Counted from the first letter of the stretch, positions 47,896 to 59,282 are shown. The stretch is 64,000 nucleotides of DNA from Salinibacterium hongtaonis (GCF_003065485.1 NZ_CP026951.1:434001-498000), one strand, 5' to 3'. The notes: generated by a model from the sequence alone, not told the origin. A program made the numbers and translations.

Positions 47896-49196
47896 AGCGC
47901 CTGCTCCTTTCGGCTCTGTCGAGCCATTTCGTCTACGTCGATCGGGGCGAGCGCCGTGATGGTCTGTGGCAGGGTGTGCCCCATGCGGTCGCGCTTAGTG
48001 CGCAGATATTGCTCGTTGAGGGCGTCGACGCCCACCAGGATCGGCACCTGCTCCGTGACGACGATGCCCCGGTCGGTGAGTTGCTTGACCTTGTCGGGGT
48101 TATTGGTGATGACGCGAACCGAGCGGATGCCCAGCTCCTCGAGAATCGCAACGGCAGCCCCGTAGTCACGGCCGTCGGCAGGCAGCCCGAGCGCGACGTT
48201 GGCATCGACGGTGTCGAGACCGTTCTCTTGCAGGCGGTAAGCCCTCAGCTTGTTGACGAGGCCGATGCCCCGGCCCTCGTGGCCGCGCATGTAGATCACG
48301 ACGCCGCCCTCGCGCTGGATCGCTTCAAGAGCGGCGTCGAGCTGGGGCCCGCACTCGCACTTGAGGGACCCGAGAACCTCACCCGTAAGGCACTCGGAAT
48401 GAACGCGCACGAGCGCGTTGTCGCGGGGCTCGCCCGAGATGATCGCCAGATGCTCGGCACCGCTCATGCGGTCGCGGTAGGCCCGCACCGTGAGCATTCC
48501 GTGCACGGTCGGCAGCGGAGTCTCGACCTCGAAAATGACTCGCGATGACGGTGCCGTGCGCACGGCATCCGGGGCAGCGGCATCGTCGGCGAGATCGTTG
48601 ATGTAGTCGATGAGGTCGGCGATGGTCACGACCACGATGCCATGCTCTTCGCCCAGCTCGATCAGGCCGGGCAGGCGCATCATTTCGCCAGAGTCCTCGA
48701 CGATCTCGGCGATGGCTCCAACGGGTTCGAGCCCGGCGAGACGCATGAGGTCAACTGTCGCCTCCGTGTGGCCAGCCCGTTCGCGAACGCCTCCGTCAAC
48801 GGCGCGCAGCGGCAGAACGTGGCCGGGGCGGATGACGCTGGCGGGCGTCGACTCCGGGTCCGCGAGCACGCGAAGCGTTGTGGAGCGATCGGATGCGCTG
48901 ATGCCAGTAGTCACGCCGAAGGCCGCATCGACGGAGACGGTGTACGCGGTGCCGCGGGGGTCTTCGTTGTTGACGACCATGGGAGGCAGATCGAGGCGAT
49001 CGGCGTAGTCGCGGCTCATGGGTGCGCACACATATCCCGACGTGTAACGGACCATCCAGCCGATCCACTCTGGGGTGGCGAGGGAAGCGGAGATAACAAC
49101 ATCGCCTTCGTTCTCGCGGCCCTCGTCGTCGACGACGATCACGGGACGGCCAAGGCGGAGCTCGGCGATAGCGGTAGGAATGTCGGCGAGGCTCAT
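47892..49196 (-). CDS. ribBA: Bifunctional DHBP synthase / GTP cyclohydrolase II
   Basis: 434 residues. The N-terminal RibB domain has [12 protein letters not shown] and [10 protein letters not shown]; the C-terminal RibA domain has the zinc motif [17 protein letters not shown] with three Cys and [10 protein letters not shown]. It feeds both precursors of riboflavin: DHBP and the pyrimidine. ATG overlaps the ribE stop (ATGA). Confidence 0.95.
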   Translation of the reverse strand: MSLADIPTAIAELRLGRPVIVVDDEGRENEGDVVISASLATPEWIGWMVRYTSGYVCAPMSRDYADRLDLPPMVVNNEDPRGTAYTVSVDAAFGVTTGISASDRSTTLRVLADPESTPASVIRPGHVLPLRAVDGGVRERAGHTEATVDLMRLAGLEPVGAIAEIVEDSGEMMRLPGLIELGEEHGIVVVTIADLIDYINDLADDAAAPDAVRTAPSSRVIFEVETPLPTVHGMLTVRAYRDRMSGAEHLAIISGEPRDNALVRVHSECLTGEVLGSLKCECGPQLDAALEAIQREGGVVIYMRGHEGRGIGLVNKLRAYRLQENGLDTVDANVALGLPADGRDYGAAVAILEELGIRSVRVITNNPDKVKQLTDRGIVVTEQVPILVGVDALNEQYLRTKRDRMGHTLPQTITALAPIDVDEMARQSRKEQAL

Positions 49197-49843
49197 GACT
49201 CGCTCCTCTCGTAGGGTGCCGAAGCACGGACGGCGTCCGCGTCGTCGGCGGGAATCCCGAAGCGCAGCAGTCGCTGCACATGACGGGCAAGAATGTCGGT
49301 CTCGATGTTCACGCGGTCGCCCACCGAGAGCGCTCCGAGCGTCGTGGCAACAAGCGTCTCGGGAATAAGGGAGACCTCGAACCAGTCATCCCCCACCGCG
49401 CTGACGGTGAGGGATACGCCCGAAACGGCGATCGAGCCCTTGTCGGTGACGAGGGGTGCGACGCCGGGAGCGAGGCTGAATCGGAGCACGCGCCATGACT
49501 CGCCGGGGACGATGGAAAGCAGCTCACTCGTGCCGTCGATGTGACCCTGCACTATGTGCCCACCGAGCCGGCCGTGCACCGGCGCGGCCCGCTCAAGGTT
49601 CACGACCGATCCCACGCCGAGGCCGCCGAGAGTGCTCATCGCGATCGTCTGGGCCATCACATCGGCCGTAAACCAGTCGTCGCCCTGGTCGACGACCGTG
49701 AGGCATACGCCGCTCACCGCGATCGAATCGCCGTGGCCGGCATCCGAGACGCTCAGCGGGGCACGCACGGTGATGCGGGCAGCATCGGCCGTCTCGTCCC
49801 AGGCGAGAATCTCGCCGAGTTCTTCGATGATTCCCGTGAACAT
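49193..49843 (-). CDS. ribE: Riboflavin synthase
   Basis: 216 residues with the two repeated lumazine-binding halves: MFTGIIEELGEI start, SIAVSGVCLTVV and SIAVSGVSLTVS repeats, GHIVQGHIDGTSE in the middle. It converts two lumazines to riboflavin. It overlaps ribD by 1 nt (TGATG). Confidence 0.95.
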   Translation of the reverse strand: MFTGIIEELGEILAWDETADAARITVRAPLSVSDAGHGDSIAVSGVCLTVVDQGDDWFTADVMAQTIAMSTLGGLGVGSVVNLERAAPVHGRLGGHIVQGHIDGTSELLSIVPGESWRVLRFSLAPGVAPLVTDKGSIAVSGVSLTVSAVGDDWFEVSLIPETLVATTLGALSVGDRVNIETDILARHVQRLLRFGIPADDADAVRASAPYERSES

Positions 49844-50919
49844 CAGTGTGATCCTTCTGTGGCAGGTGAGAGGGGGTCGAGTGGCATAGCGGGGCGCGCG
49901 AGAATGAGCAGATCGTCACCGAGCTGCTCAATTCCGATGGTTCGGAGCCGGCGCGCATCCTGGATCGTTTCGACGCCAATCGCATCGACTGCCGCCCTGC
50001 CGGCCCCCAGAAGAACAGGGCCGAGAAACACGGCGTAGTCGTCGGCGAGCCCGGCGGCGATAAAGGCGCTCGCCAGGGTCGGGCCGCCCTCAACGAAGAG
50101 GCGCCGAATGCCGCGGGAGAACAGATCGGCGAGAACCGCATCCAGGTCCCGACTCGAGGTGATGATGGCGGGTTGCGGATGCTGAAATACCCGCGCAGAC
50201 GCCGGGACCATCGACTGCCCGATAACGACGGGAACCGGCTGGTGCTCCATGAGTTCGCCGCCGTCGCCGCGGGCCGTGAGGGAGGGGTCGTCGGCCAACA
50301 CTGTGCCTGTGCCGACGGCGATGGCGTCCGACGCCGCGCGCATTTCGTGCACCCGTTGGCGGGCGGCCGTGCCCGTGATCCATTGGCTCGTGCCATCTGC
50401 TGCGGCGACCCGGCCGTCGAGGCTTGATGCCCACTTGACGGTCACCCAGGGGCGCCCGCGGCGGACAGCGGTCAGCCACGGAAGGATGAGTTCGTCGGCC
50501 TCTGCGCTCAGAACGCCCCCGACAACCGTGATTCCCGCGTCCCTCAGGCGACGGGCGCCGCCGCCGGAGGGGACTCCAGGATCGGTCGAGGCGAAGAACA
50601 CGCGGCCAACGCCCGCAGTGATGAGGGCATCGGTGCACGGCCCGGTCTTGCCGGTGTGGTTGCACGGCTCCAGGGTGACAACAGCGGTGGCGCCACGCGC
50701 TTCTCCCCGAGCAAGCTTCGAAAGCGCATCGACCTCGGCATGGGGGCTGCCTGATCCGCGATGCCAGCCCTCGGCGATGCGAGACCCATCCGGCCCCAGA
50801 ATCACGCATCCGACTTGGGGATTGACGCCCCAGGTGGGCCCGCGGCGCGCAAGAGACAGGGCATGGCGCATGGCGTCGACAACCGCGGGGTCGATCTCGC
50901 GGGAAGCCTGTGCAGTCAT
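49843..50919 (-). CDS. ribD: Bifunctional deaminase/reductase RibD
   Basis: 358 residues. N-terminal deaminase with HAEVDAL and PCNHTGKTGPCTDAL zinc motifs, C-terminal reductase with VKWASSLDGRVAAADGTS and VEGGPTLASAFI. It catalyses the second and third steps of the pathway. First gene after the FMN riboswitch. Confidence 0.94.
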   Translation of the reverse strand: MTAQASREIDPAVVDAMRHALSLARRGPTWGVNPQVGCVILGPDGSRIAEGWHRGSGSPHAEVDALSKLARGEARGATAVVTLEPCNHTGKTGPCTDALITAGVGRVFFASTDPGVPSGGGARRLRDAGITVVGGVLSAEADELILPWLTAVRRGRPWVTVKWASSLDGRVAAADGTSQWITGTAARQRVHEMRAASDAIAVGTGTVLADDPSLTARGDGGELMEHQPVPVVIGQSMVPASARVFQHPQPAIITSSRDLDAVLADLFSRGIRRLFVEGGPTLASAFIAAGLADDYAVFLGPVLLGAGRAAVDAIGVETIQDARRLRTIGIEQLGDDLLILARPAMPLDPLSPATEGSH

Positions 50920-51002
50920 CCGGTCCTCGTGTCTCTGTTAACACGTCTCCGGGGTTGGTACCACCTGTCGGCGGACGTGGTCTGCGGTCAGCAGAACACG
51001 TG

Positions 51003-51160
51003 TGCTTCCTCTCATCCGGACTGAGAGCCGTGGTCGCCCACGTCTCATTACCGTCGGTGCCGGAATTTCACCGGCTCAACCGCATCCCTGCTTTCGCAGA
51101 TCCGCGGGTCGCGGACTATCACCGCCGGTTCGGATTCTCACCGACCCCGGAGCACGTACT
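51003..51160 (-). promoter_or_regulatory. FMN riboswitch
   Basis: On the minus strand the region carries the RFN element landmarks: CGGGGTCGGTGAGAATCCG, ACCGGCGGT, GCCGGTGAAATTCCGG-type stem and AGTCCGGATGAGAGGA. It precedes ribD by about 85 nt, so it controls the operon in response to FMN. Confidence 0.95.
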
Positions 51161-51235
51161 GCTGTGGAGTCTACCAACGCTGCCCGACAAGGAGTATTCC
51201 CCCCGGACCACGGACGACACACTGCACCGCAGGTG

Positions 51236-51907
51236 TCAGGCTCCGTCGAAGCGAGATGCGCCCACGATGGAGTCGAAGAACTCGAGAATCACGTCGCGCA
51301 GGTCGACCAAGGGGGTCATGAAGTTGACCAGAACCACCTGCTTACTGCCGGGCACCGTGTACCAGTAGTCGACCATGAGTTTGCGCATGGGCACGTCGGG
51401 TGTCGCCTCGTGCACAGGGTCCTGACGCTCGTGATGCACCCGCAGGATGTGCGAGCCTTCGATCTCGAGCCGGGCTGCCGTCTCGATGCCAGCGACCGCC
51501 AGAGTGGTGAGGCCCTTCTGCAATTGGTCGGCGACGGTTGCCGGCGCGGTGCCGATCGACGGACTCATCGTTAGGTTGCTGGGGGAGTAGACCGTCAGGG
51601 TGACCGGCATAGCCGTGCCCGGTGCGATCTCCCGCGCAAGGAACATGCTCACGGCGCTCGCCTCGCGCGCCATACCGACGCCCTCATGCAGCGATCGTCG
51701 CAGCAACGCGCGGGCCTGGGCCTCCGCATCGGCGGACCCGAGCAGGTTCTGAACGTAGCGGCGGATGCTCGCGGCCGCGGCATCTTCTGACCGCAGGTCG
51801 AGCTGCGACCAGCGCCCGATCAGGCGAAAGCGCATTGTGGGCGGTGTTGAAGAGGCGCGCCGTGCTGGTTGCGCTCCTGTTCGCATCAGCTGTTCCATGT
51901 CCGTCAT
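51236..51907 (-). CDS. Hypothetical protein of the T7SS-like cluster
   Basis: 223 residues, no signal peptide or membrane helix. Ends with a beta-rich region (KLMVDYWYTVPGSKQVVLVNFMTPLVDLRDVILEFFDSIV). The motif YWYTVPGSKQVVLVNFMTP resembles C-terminal parts of small chaperone-like or EccA-adjacent proteins, but no family is recognised. It overlaps the lipoprotein gene upstream by 4 nt and is the last gene of the five-gene cluster. Possibly cytosolic partner or chaperone. Confidence 0.7.
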   Translation of the reverse strand: MTDMEQLMRTGAQPARRASSTPPTMRFRLIGRWSQLDLRSEDAAAASIRRYVQNLLGSADAEAQARALLRRSLHEGVGMAREASAVSMFLAREIAPGTAMPVTLTVYSPSNLTMSPSIGTAPATVADQLQKGLTTLAVAGIETAARLEIEGSHILRVHHERQDPVHEATPDVPMRKLMVDYWYTVPGSKQVVLVNFMTPLVDLRDVILEFFDSIVGASRFDGA

Positions 51908-52449
51908 TCGGGGAACGCTTCGCGCAGATCGGCCGCCGGGATGGTCACCTCGCCGGCGGAGCTGTTGGTATTGAGCGCGGGGATAGCAAGTTCCTTGCCC
52001 ACCTCGGTGAGGCGGAAGATCTTGCCAGCATCGTCGCGCGCGACGAACTGGACCACCCCGATGTCGTCGGGAATGAACGACGCCATCGCTGACAACAGTG
52101 CCGCCAACTCCTCAGCGCTCATCGCGCTTGTTCGGAGCTGAATGGAGACGTTCAGGCCTACTCCGAGGCCAGAACGCACCCGAGTGACGCTCGCCTCGGC
52201 GATATTGTCGCCGCTGGAGGCCGCGGCCTCCTCCGCGGCTGGAACACTGTTATTCGGGGCTGAGCTCGAAGGAGTCATATCGTCGTCTTCCGGTCGTTGC
52301 GTACCAAGGGTGCAGCCCGAGACCGCCAGGCAGAGCAGGGCGCAGAGTGTTGCGAGCGCCAGCGCGCCCCTCGCCCGGCTCGCTCCGCGAAAGCGCAGCG
52401 TGGGCGCTGCTGGAGAGTCGCGCCGTGCTGGCGCATTCGTGAGAGTCAT
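51904..52449 (-). CDS. Lipoprotein paralogue 2 of the cluster
   Basis: 181 residues. Lipoprotein signal with lipobox LAVSGC after a charged N-terminus of about 25 residues. The domain shares clear similarity with the next lipoprotein: RVRSGLGVGLNVSIQLRTSA / QVRSGLGTNLYVTFHVSTEA, then IPDDIGVVQFVARDD / IPEGMGVVRITARDE. They are tandem paralogues. It overlaps its neighbours by 4 nt each side. Located outside the membrane; function unknown, immunity to or anchoring of the hydrolase is a hypothesis. Confidence 0.8.
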   Translation of the reverse strand: MTLTNAPARRDSPAAPTLRFRGASRARGALALATLCALLCLAVSGCTLGTQRPEDDDMTPSSSAPNNSVPAAEEAAASSGDNIAEASVTRVRSGLGVGLNVSIQLRTSAMSAEELAALLSAMASFIPDDIGVVQFVARDDAGKIFRLTEVGKELAIPALNTNSSAGEVTIPAADLREAFPE

Positions 52450-52919
52450 TTGGCGTAGAGCTTCGCTAGCGTGTCGGGATTCATCACGACGGTTCCCTCG
52501 CTCTTGATACTGAGCTCAGGGAGGCCTAGTTGTTGTGCCGCATCGTTGAGTGGAATGAGCTCGACGCCTTCGTCGCGCGCCGTGATGCGCACGACCCCCA
52601 TCCCCTCAGGGATCCGTGGGGCGACAGTGGTGAGCACGGCCTCCAGCTCTGCCGCAGTCACAGCCTCGGTGGACACATGGAACGTCACATAAAGATTGGT
52701 GCCTAACCCCGACCGCACCTGCTCGGCGCGTGCCGAAATGATCGTGTCGTTGATTGCTTCAATCGCTGCGGCAATCTCCTGTTCGTGCGTCTCTTCCGCG
52801 GACGGGTTCATAGTGCGGTCGTTCCCTTCGAATATGAATGCACAGCCGGAGACAACGAGCGCTCCCAGCGTGAGCGCGACAACGAGCGAGGCGCGGCGGA
52901 TGATCACTGTTCGCATCAT
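52446..52919 (-). CDS. Lipoprotein paralogue 1 of the cluster
   Basis: About 157 residues from ATG 52919, which overlaps the hydrolase stop (ATGATG with TGA); the GTG at 52928 is an alternative. Lipobox LVVSGC. The domain is a paralogue of the following lipoprotein (see 51904). It is acidic around EETHEQEIAAAIEAIN. No enzymatic motif. Confidence 0.8.
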   Translation of the reverse strand: MMRTVIIRRASLVVALTLGALVVSGCAFIFEGNDRTMNPSAEETHEQEIAAAIEAINDTIISARAEQVRSGLGTNLYVTFHVSTEAVTAAELEAVLTTVAPRIPEGMGVVRITARDEGVELIPLNDAAQQLGLPELSIKSEGTVVMNPDTLAKLYAK

Positions 52920-54610
52920 TCTTTCCACTCATAGCGATGGTGTTCGCTCACCTCGCCCATGAACGAACCGAAGTGGTCGTTCGAAAGGGTTCCGTCCGCG
53001 ACGAGCCGATCGATCGATTCTCGGTAGAGGTCGTTGTTGTGGGCTCCTGCACCGGACACGGCGGCTCCGCTGTCGTCATAGGCAGCTGTGCTGATGGTGA
53101 TCCAATGTTGAGAGTTCGGTCGGGGCGCCGTCAGGTCGAGTTGATGGACAGGCTCTGGGTGCTGGATAGAGAGCACCTCCGTCTTCGACGGGATGCTCAT
53201 TGCATCAATCGGTGACCCGTAGGCGAGCACAGCCGTGAAGTTGTACTCACTCGAACGATTCGCGGCGAGATGCCCGGCCATGATGCCTCCCTGGCTGAAA
53301 CCGACAAGCATGACTTCGTCGGTGCTCGAAATGCCAGCCTCGTCCATGGCCGCAAGCACTGCCCGCTCATATTGCGTGCGTAACTCGGGGGTCAGCATAA
53401 GGGCGATGTTCGAATCCACGTCGTTACTCGCCCCGGGGTCACCGAACGACGTAGAACCCGCGTCGTCGTCCATGGCGCCCTGCAATGCCTGCCAGTCCTG
53501 CGTGCTCGGCAGGGTTACCACCCAGCGGGTCACGCCGTCCGGGCCGACGACCTGCTTGATGTCAACGACAGTCTTCTCCGAGCCGCCCATCTGGTCTGCA
53601 TAGCCTTCTGCGAGAGCGAACTGGCCGAGCTCCGTGATCGACGTCAGTCGGGCTGCATCCGCTGCGGCCTCGCGCTGTTTCGCCGTCCCATCCGCAACGT
53701 AGTCCCGCACGGTAGGTGTCGGCGCCATCACGTCCGAAAGGATGCGCCAGAGGATCAGTCCGCCCGCGAGCGGCACCAGCATGCTGATCAGGAGTGCCGC
53801 CACTCGGATGCGCTCCGCTTCGAGGCCGGGGATGAGCAGCGTGGCGATGAGCGCGACGATGGTCGCCAAGACCAAGCCGGTGGCAGCGCTAATGATGTAA
53901 ACCGCGATGGCGATGATCAGGATCACGGCGAGCACGACGGCCACCGCGATGAGCACCGCAAGAAGCACATCGACGGTCTTCTTGAGCACCTCCATGATCC
54001 ACTCGCCTGCGGAGGCGAGAAAGTCACCTATCCCTGCAGCGAATGCGCCGAGGTGGTCCCAGGCGGAGTCGTCGGTGTCTTCGAGGGCGTGGCGGATGCG
54101 CACGATAGCCCGCTCGGCGGCGGCCTCGTGGTCGTCCACCGCCCGGCAGTGTGCCGCCCAGGCGTCGTCGTATTCCGACTGAGCGCGAGCGCGCTCCCAC
54201 GTTGCATCGGCCGTCCGGTCGCCGAGCCGCTCTGCTCTCTCTGGATCGTCGTCGTCTGCCTCCGCACGCACCCGCTGCGCCCGCAGGCTCTCCTCGAGTT
54301 CCTCCGCAGTGTCGATGCGACGGCGCTCGTCGGCCATGCGCTCGTCGGCCTCGTCGGCTGCATTATGCGCGGCCTGGAGCTCGACCGCATAGATGGCAAG
54401 CGCATCCGCGGTGTCGGCATAGCGGGCATGGGCGCGCTCCACGGTTCTGGCCGCGTCGTCTCCGCGATCGCTGACCGCATCGATGGCCTCGGCCGTGCCT
54501 GTGACGGAGAGTCGCTGGAGGATGTGGGCGGCATCCGAGATGGCCGAGGCTGCTCTCATAAGGTCGTCCGTGCGCACGGCAAGGGCGCCGGGGTTGCCCG
54601 CAAGGCTCAC
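52916..54610 (-). CDS. Alpha/beta hydrolase with T7SS-like N-terminal domain
   Basis: 564 residues. Residues about 1-105 are helical (GNPGALAVRTDDLMRAASAI, RYADTADALAIYAVELQAAH), matching the helical domain seen at the start of actinobacterial type VII-secreted proteins. Then a long coiled region, two to three membrane helices (about 205-290: VLLAVLIAVAVVLAVILIIA, LVLATIVALIATLLIPGLEA), and a C-terminal alpha/beta hydrolase with nucleophile Ser439 in VGFSQGGIMAG, plus Asp and His candidates near the end (GAHNNDLY, SNDHFGSF). Lipase or esterase type is likely; substrate unknown. Overlaps its neighbours by 4 nt. Confidence 0.78.
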   Translation of the reverse strand: MSLAGNPGALAVRTDDLMRAASAISDAAHILQRLSVTGTAEAIDAVSDRGDDAARTVERAHARYADTADALAIYAVELQAAHNAADEADERMADERRRIDTAEELEESLRAQRVRAEADDDDPERAERLGDRTADATWERARAQSEYDDAWAAHCRAVDDHEAAAERAIVRIRHALEDTDDSAWDHLGAFAAGIGDFLASAGEWIMEVLKKTVDVLLAVLIAVAVVLAVILIIAIAVYIISAATGLVLATIVALIATLLIPGLEAERIRVAALLISMLVPLAGGLILWRILSDVMAPTPTVRDYVADGTAKQREAAADAARLTSITELGQFALAEGYADQMGGSEKTVVDIKQVVGPDGVTRWVVTLPSTQDWQALQGAMDDDAGSTSFGDPGASNDVDSNIALMLTPELRTQYERAVLAAMDEAGISSTDEVMLVGFSQGGIMAGHLAANRSSEYNFTAVLAYGSPIDAMSIPSKTEVLSIQHPEPVHQLDLTAPRPNSQHWITISTAAYDDSGAAVSGAGAHNNDLYRESIDRLVADGTLSNDHFGSFMGEVSEHHRYEWKE

Positions 54611-54894
54611 TTCTCGCCCCCTGCGGCGTTCGCCATCTGCTGGTCGAGGTCGGTGAACGCATCGACTATTGCCTGCAGGGAGTCCGAGATGGCGGTCAGC
54701 TCATCCACCAGCCGCCCGCGGTTGATGTCCCAACCATCGGCAAAATCCTGCACTTGTGAGGCGAGCCCCGAATGCCCTACGAGCCCAGCGATGTCGCTTC
54801 CGAGCGATCCTGCCTGCCTCAGGGTGCTTACCGCAGAGTCGATCTCCGACCGGGAGTGCTCGATCGCACCGTAGTCGATCTGGATGTCCGCCAC
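54607..54894 (-). CDS. WXG100/EspC-like small helical protein
   Basis: 95 residues from GTG 54894, selected because GGGGGAGGA lies just upstream; a longer frame from 54987 adds a poorly conserved tail. Two helices (YGAIEHSRSEIDSAVSTLRQAG, RGRLVDELTAISDSLQAIVDAFTDLDQ) are joined by a turn with FADGWDINRG, the WxxxRG position of EspC/WXG100-type T7SS partners. It overlaps the hydrolase gene by 4 nt and probably acts as its secretion partner. Confidence 0.75.
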   Translation of the reverse strand: MADIQIDYGAIEHSRSEIDSAVSTLRQAGSLGSDIAGLVGHSGLASQVQDFADGWDINRGRLVDELTAISDSLQAIVDAFTDLDQQMANAAGGEK

Positions 54895-55016
54895 AGATTC
54901 CTCCCCCGACAAGCCATCGCCATCGTGCGTCGGCGGCGAGAGCTGCTCTTCTCCGGCCACACTATCGGCCGGGAACCCCCACGTCACTGGGCAGGACTAC
55001 CCATGACCGAGCGGCT

Positions 55017-56887
<1,871 letters not shown>

Positions 56888-56897
56888 GCCGAGAAGC

Positions 56898-58007
56898 TTA
56901 TCGACGACCACCGTCATGGTGCTGGTCGGGCGTCGCGGCGCGACCGGCATCCTCGTGTGTGGATGGGGATGCGTGGCGGCCGAACAGTCGCCGAGCCCAG
57001 CCCCAGCGACGACGGCGCTTGAGCTCCGTAACCCTCCGTTCTGCTTCCCCTCGCTTCTCTGCCGCGCGGGAGACCTCGGCAAGGCGAGCCTCCTCTCTCT
57101 CGCGGGCGATTCGAGGGTCGGCGATGAGACCGCTGTCGGCCATGCCCACCGCGATCCACGATGCGCCCAAGAGAATCACCTGGCACATGAGGTTGAACCA
57201 GATGAGCAGGCCGATTATCACGGCGAACGATGCCAGAAGGGGGTTATTTGTCGCACCGCCGAGCAGAGCGGATCCCAGAATCTTGAGCACCCCGAACGCA
57301 GCGCCGCCGATCATGGCACCCACCCACAGTCGCTTAGCAGGGATGCTCAGGCCCGAAAGAAGACGATAAAGGGCCGCCAGTGAGACCGTGTCGAGGGCAA
57401 ACATGAGGATGAGGCCTAGCGCCCGACCCTCAATGAGGGAGGCGAGGGTCTCTGGCACGTTCCACGCGTCGAGGAGCGACCCGACTGCCTGTGTGCTAAA
57501 CACCAGGAGAGCCGCCGACACCAGAATCGCCGCGCCGAAGGCGAGCCCAAGCCCGGCATCCTTGAGCTTGAGCAACACCGGATTGAGCTTCTCACCGGGG
57601 AGATCGAAGAGCAGACGAACCGCGTCGCGGCATGCGGCGAGCCAGCCGAGGGCGGTAAAAACGAGGCCGCCGAGGGCGATTGCGCCAGTCCACCCCAGAA
57701 CGGAGGCCGACTCCAGGTCGTCGGGGTTGATTGCGCCGTTTCCATCACCTGTATCGATGAGGCCGGGAATGGCCGAATCGAGCAGCGCATAGAACGCGCT
57801 CTGGACATCTGGATGCGCGCTGATAACGAGCCCGGCAACCGCGAACGCTACCCATAGTGCGGCGAAGACGGCGAAAATCGCGTTGAACGCGAGGCCAGCA
57901 GCGAGGATCGGCCCCCGATTCTCGACATAGTGCATAAACACTCGTACTGGCCGGAGAGCCGTGACCCACGCTATGACCTTGTTGACGCGCTCGGGAATGC
58001 TCACCAC
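56898..58007 (-). CDS. YihY/BrkB-family membrane protein
   Basis: 369 residues with six hydrophobic segments in the YihY pattern (RGPILAAGLAFNAIFAVFAALW, GWTGAIALGGLVFTALGWLAAC, VGAMIGGAAFGVLKILG) and a basic C-terminal tail. Inner-membrane protein of unclear function, sometimes linked to transport. It is 10 nt upstream of the xthA start region, so partly overlapping control is possible. Confidence 0.85.
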   Translation of the reverse strand: MVSIPERVNKVIAWVTALRPVRVFMHYVENRGPILAAGLAFNAIFAVFAALWVAFAVAGLVISAHPDVQSAFYALLDSAIPGLIDTGDGNGAINPDDLESASVLGWTGAIALGGLVFTALGWLAACRDAVRLLFDLPGEKLNPVLLKLKDAGLGLAFGAAILVSAALLVFSTQAVGSLLDAWNVPETLASLIEGRALGLILMFALDTVSLAALYRLLSGLSIPAKRLWVGAMIGGAAFGVLKILGSALLGGATNNPLLASFAVIIGLLIWFNLMCQVILLGASWIAVGMADSGLIADPRIAREREEARLAEVSRAAEKRGEAERRVTELKRRRRWGWARRLFGRHASPSTHEDAGRAATPDQHHDGGRR

Positions 58008-58055
58008 TCAGCCCACACTACGGGAGGCGCTCGTGCAGGAGGGTGTCGTCACGCC

Positions 58056-58328
58056 TCAGTCGACGTCGAGTTCGGAAGCAATGAGCGCCGCCATGTCATC
58101 GGCAACCGCGTCGGCGTTGTCGCCGACCACAGTGAGGGTGACCTCGTCGCCGTGGTTGACTCCCATAGCGAGCAGAAACAGCACACTGGCGGCGTTGGCC
58201 TTTTTGCCGCCGGCCTCAATCGTGACCGCGTGGCCGCTCTCCGCTGCCGCCTTGGCGATGGTCGCTGCGGGGCGAGCGTGAAGGCCGACAGCCGAGCCGA
58301 ATGAGACAGTGCGCTGGGCTTCTGACAT
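58056..58328 (-). CDS. ptsH: PTS phosphocarrier HPr
   Basis: 90 residues. The active-site region AVGLHARPA has the His15-equivalent, and KKANAASVLFLLAMGVNHGDEV fits the rest of the fold. It relays phosphate from Enzyme I to the PTS permeases, here the mannitol system encoded nearby. Confidence 0.94.
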   Translation of the reverse strand: MSEAQRTVSFGSAVGLHARPAATIAKAAAESGHAVTIEAGGKKANAASVLFLLAMGVNHGDEVTLTVVGDNADAVADDMAALIASELDVD

Positions 58329-58350
58329 GGGGGAGTCCTTTCTGGAACGG

Positions 58351-59139
58351 TCAAGCTACTGCTGGCGACCCTAGTGCGCCAGCGAGGGTTACGTCAGGCC
58401 CGGCGGCCTCGACCTCCCGCACGAGTTCGGCGTTGACTCCGGGGTCGGTGATGATCGTGTCGATCGCCGCGAGAGGGGCCACTCGGCCAAATTCTTCGCG
58501 CCCAAACTTGGTGTGATCGGCCAGCACGATGCTGCGTCTTGCCGCTTTGATGATGGCGGATTTAACCGCCGCCTCTGCAATGTTGTGGGTCGTGAGCCCG
58601 CGCTCCGGAGTGATGCCGTTGATGCTGATGAAGGCGACGTCGACGCTCACCATGCTCAGCATCTGGTGGGTCCATGTGCCAACGGATGCTCGGGATGTCG
58701 CCCGCACGAGCCCACCGAGCATATGCAGCTCAATATTGTCGTTGTCGGCGAGGGCTAGGGCGACCGGGAGGGAGTGGGTTACGACGGTCAGCCGTCGGTC
58801 TGCGGGAATGAGTTCTGCCAGCTTGATGGTGGTCGTTCCGGCGTCGATGATGATGGATCCGCCGTCGGGTAGTTCTTCGAGCGCTGCCGTCGCGATGGCC
58901 AGCTTCTCGGCGGTGAGGATTTCGTTGCGAACGGTGACGGCGGGGCCAACGAGTCCGCGCTCGACGGGGATCGCGCCACCATGGGCGCGCCGCACGAGCC
59001 CGCGGCGTTCGAGACCCGTCAGGTCGCGCCGGATGGTCTCGGGGGTGACGTTGAGGAGCTCGGCGAGTTCCCGCACTTCGACACGACCGTGCTCGCGGGC
59101 TTGCTCAAGGATTGCCTGGTGGCGTTCGGGTGCGTACAT
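58351..59139 (-). CDS. DeoR-family regulator
   Basis: 262 residues from ATG 59139 (GAGGTCACC upstream); a longer frame from 59163 is possible. HTH: MYAPERHQAILEQAREHGRVEVRELAELLNVTPETIRRDL, as in DeoR/GlpR, with a sugar-phosphate-isomerase-like sensor domain (DGGSIIIDAGTTTIKLAELI, TVVTHSLPVALAL). It is a likely repressor of the mannitol/PTS genes, sensing a sugar phosphate. The IR at 59170-59215 is its probable site. Confidence 0.9.
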   Translation of the reverse strand: MYAPERHQAILEQAREHGRVEVRELAELLNVTPETIRRDLTGLERRGLVRRAHGGAIPVERGLVGPAVTVRNEILTAEKLAIATAALEELPDGGSIIIDAGTTTIKLAELIPADRRLTVVTHSLPVALALADNDNIELHMLGGLVRATSRASVGTWTHQMLSMVSVDVAFISINGITPERGLTTHNIAEAAVKSAIIKAARRSIVLADHTKFGREEFGRVAPLAAIDTIITDPGVNAELVREVEAAGPDVTLAGALGSPAVA

Positions 59140-59169
59140 GGTGACCTCGTCGTCCGCAGTCAAAGCATC

Positions 59170-59215
59170 ACAAACAAATGTCTGCTTTAGTAGTTTTATC
59201 TTTGAATTTGTTTGT
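59170..59215. promoter_or_regulatory. DeoR-type operator: 10-bp inverted repeat
   Basis: ACAAACAAAT (59170-59179) and ATTTGTTTGT (59206-59215) are perfect inverted copies 26 bp apart, with further TTTG repeats. It lies between the divergent DeoR and ptsI genes, so both can be controlled. Looping between half-sites is possible. Confidence 0.8.
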
Positions 59216-59282
59216 TTGTCAACCGAGATGGGGGTACTCTCGGGGCAGGTTTTATTGCCGCCACACGATGAGGGAGTCCGTG

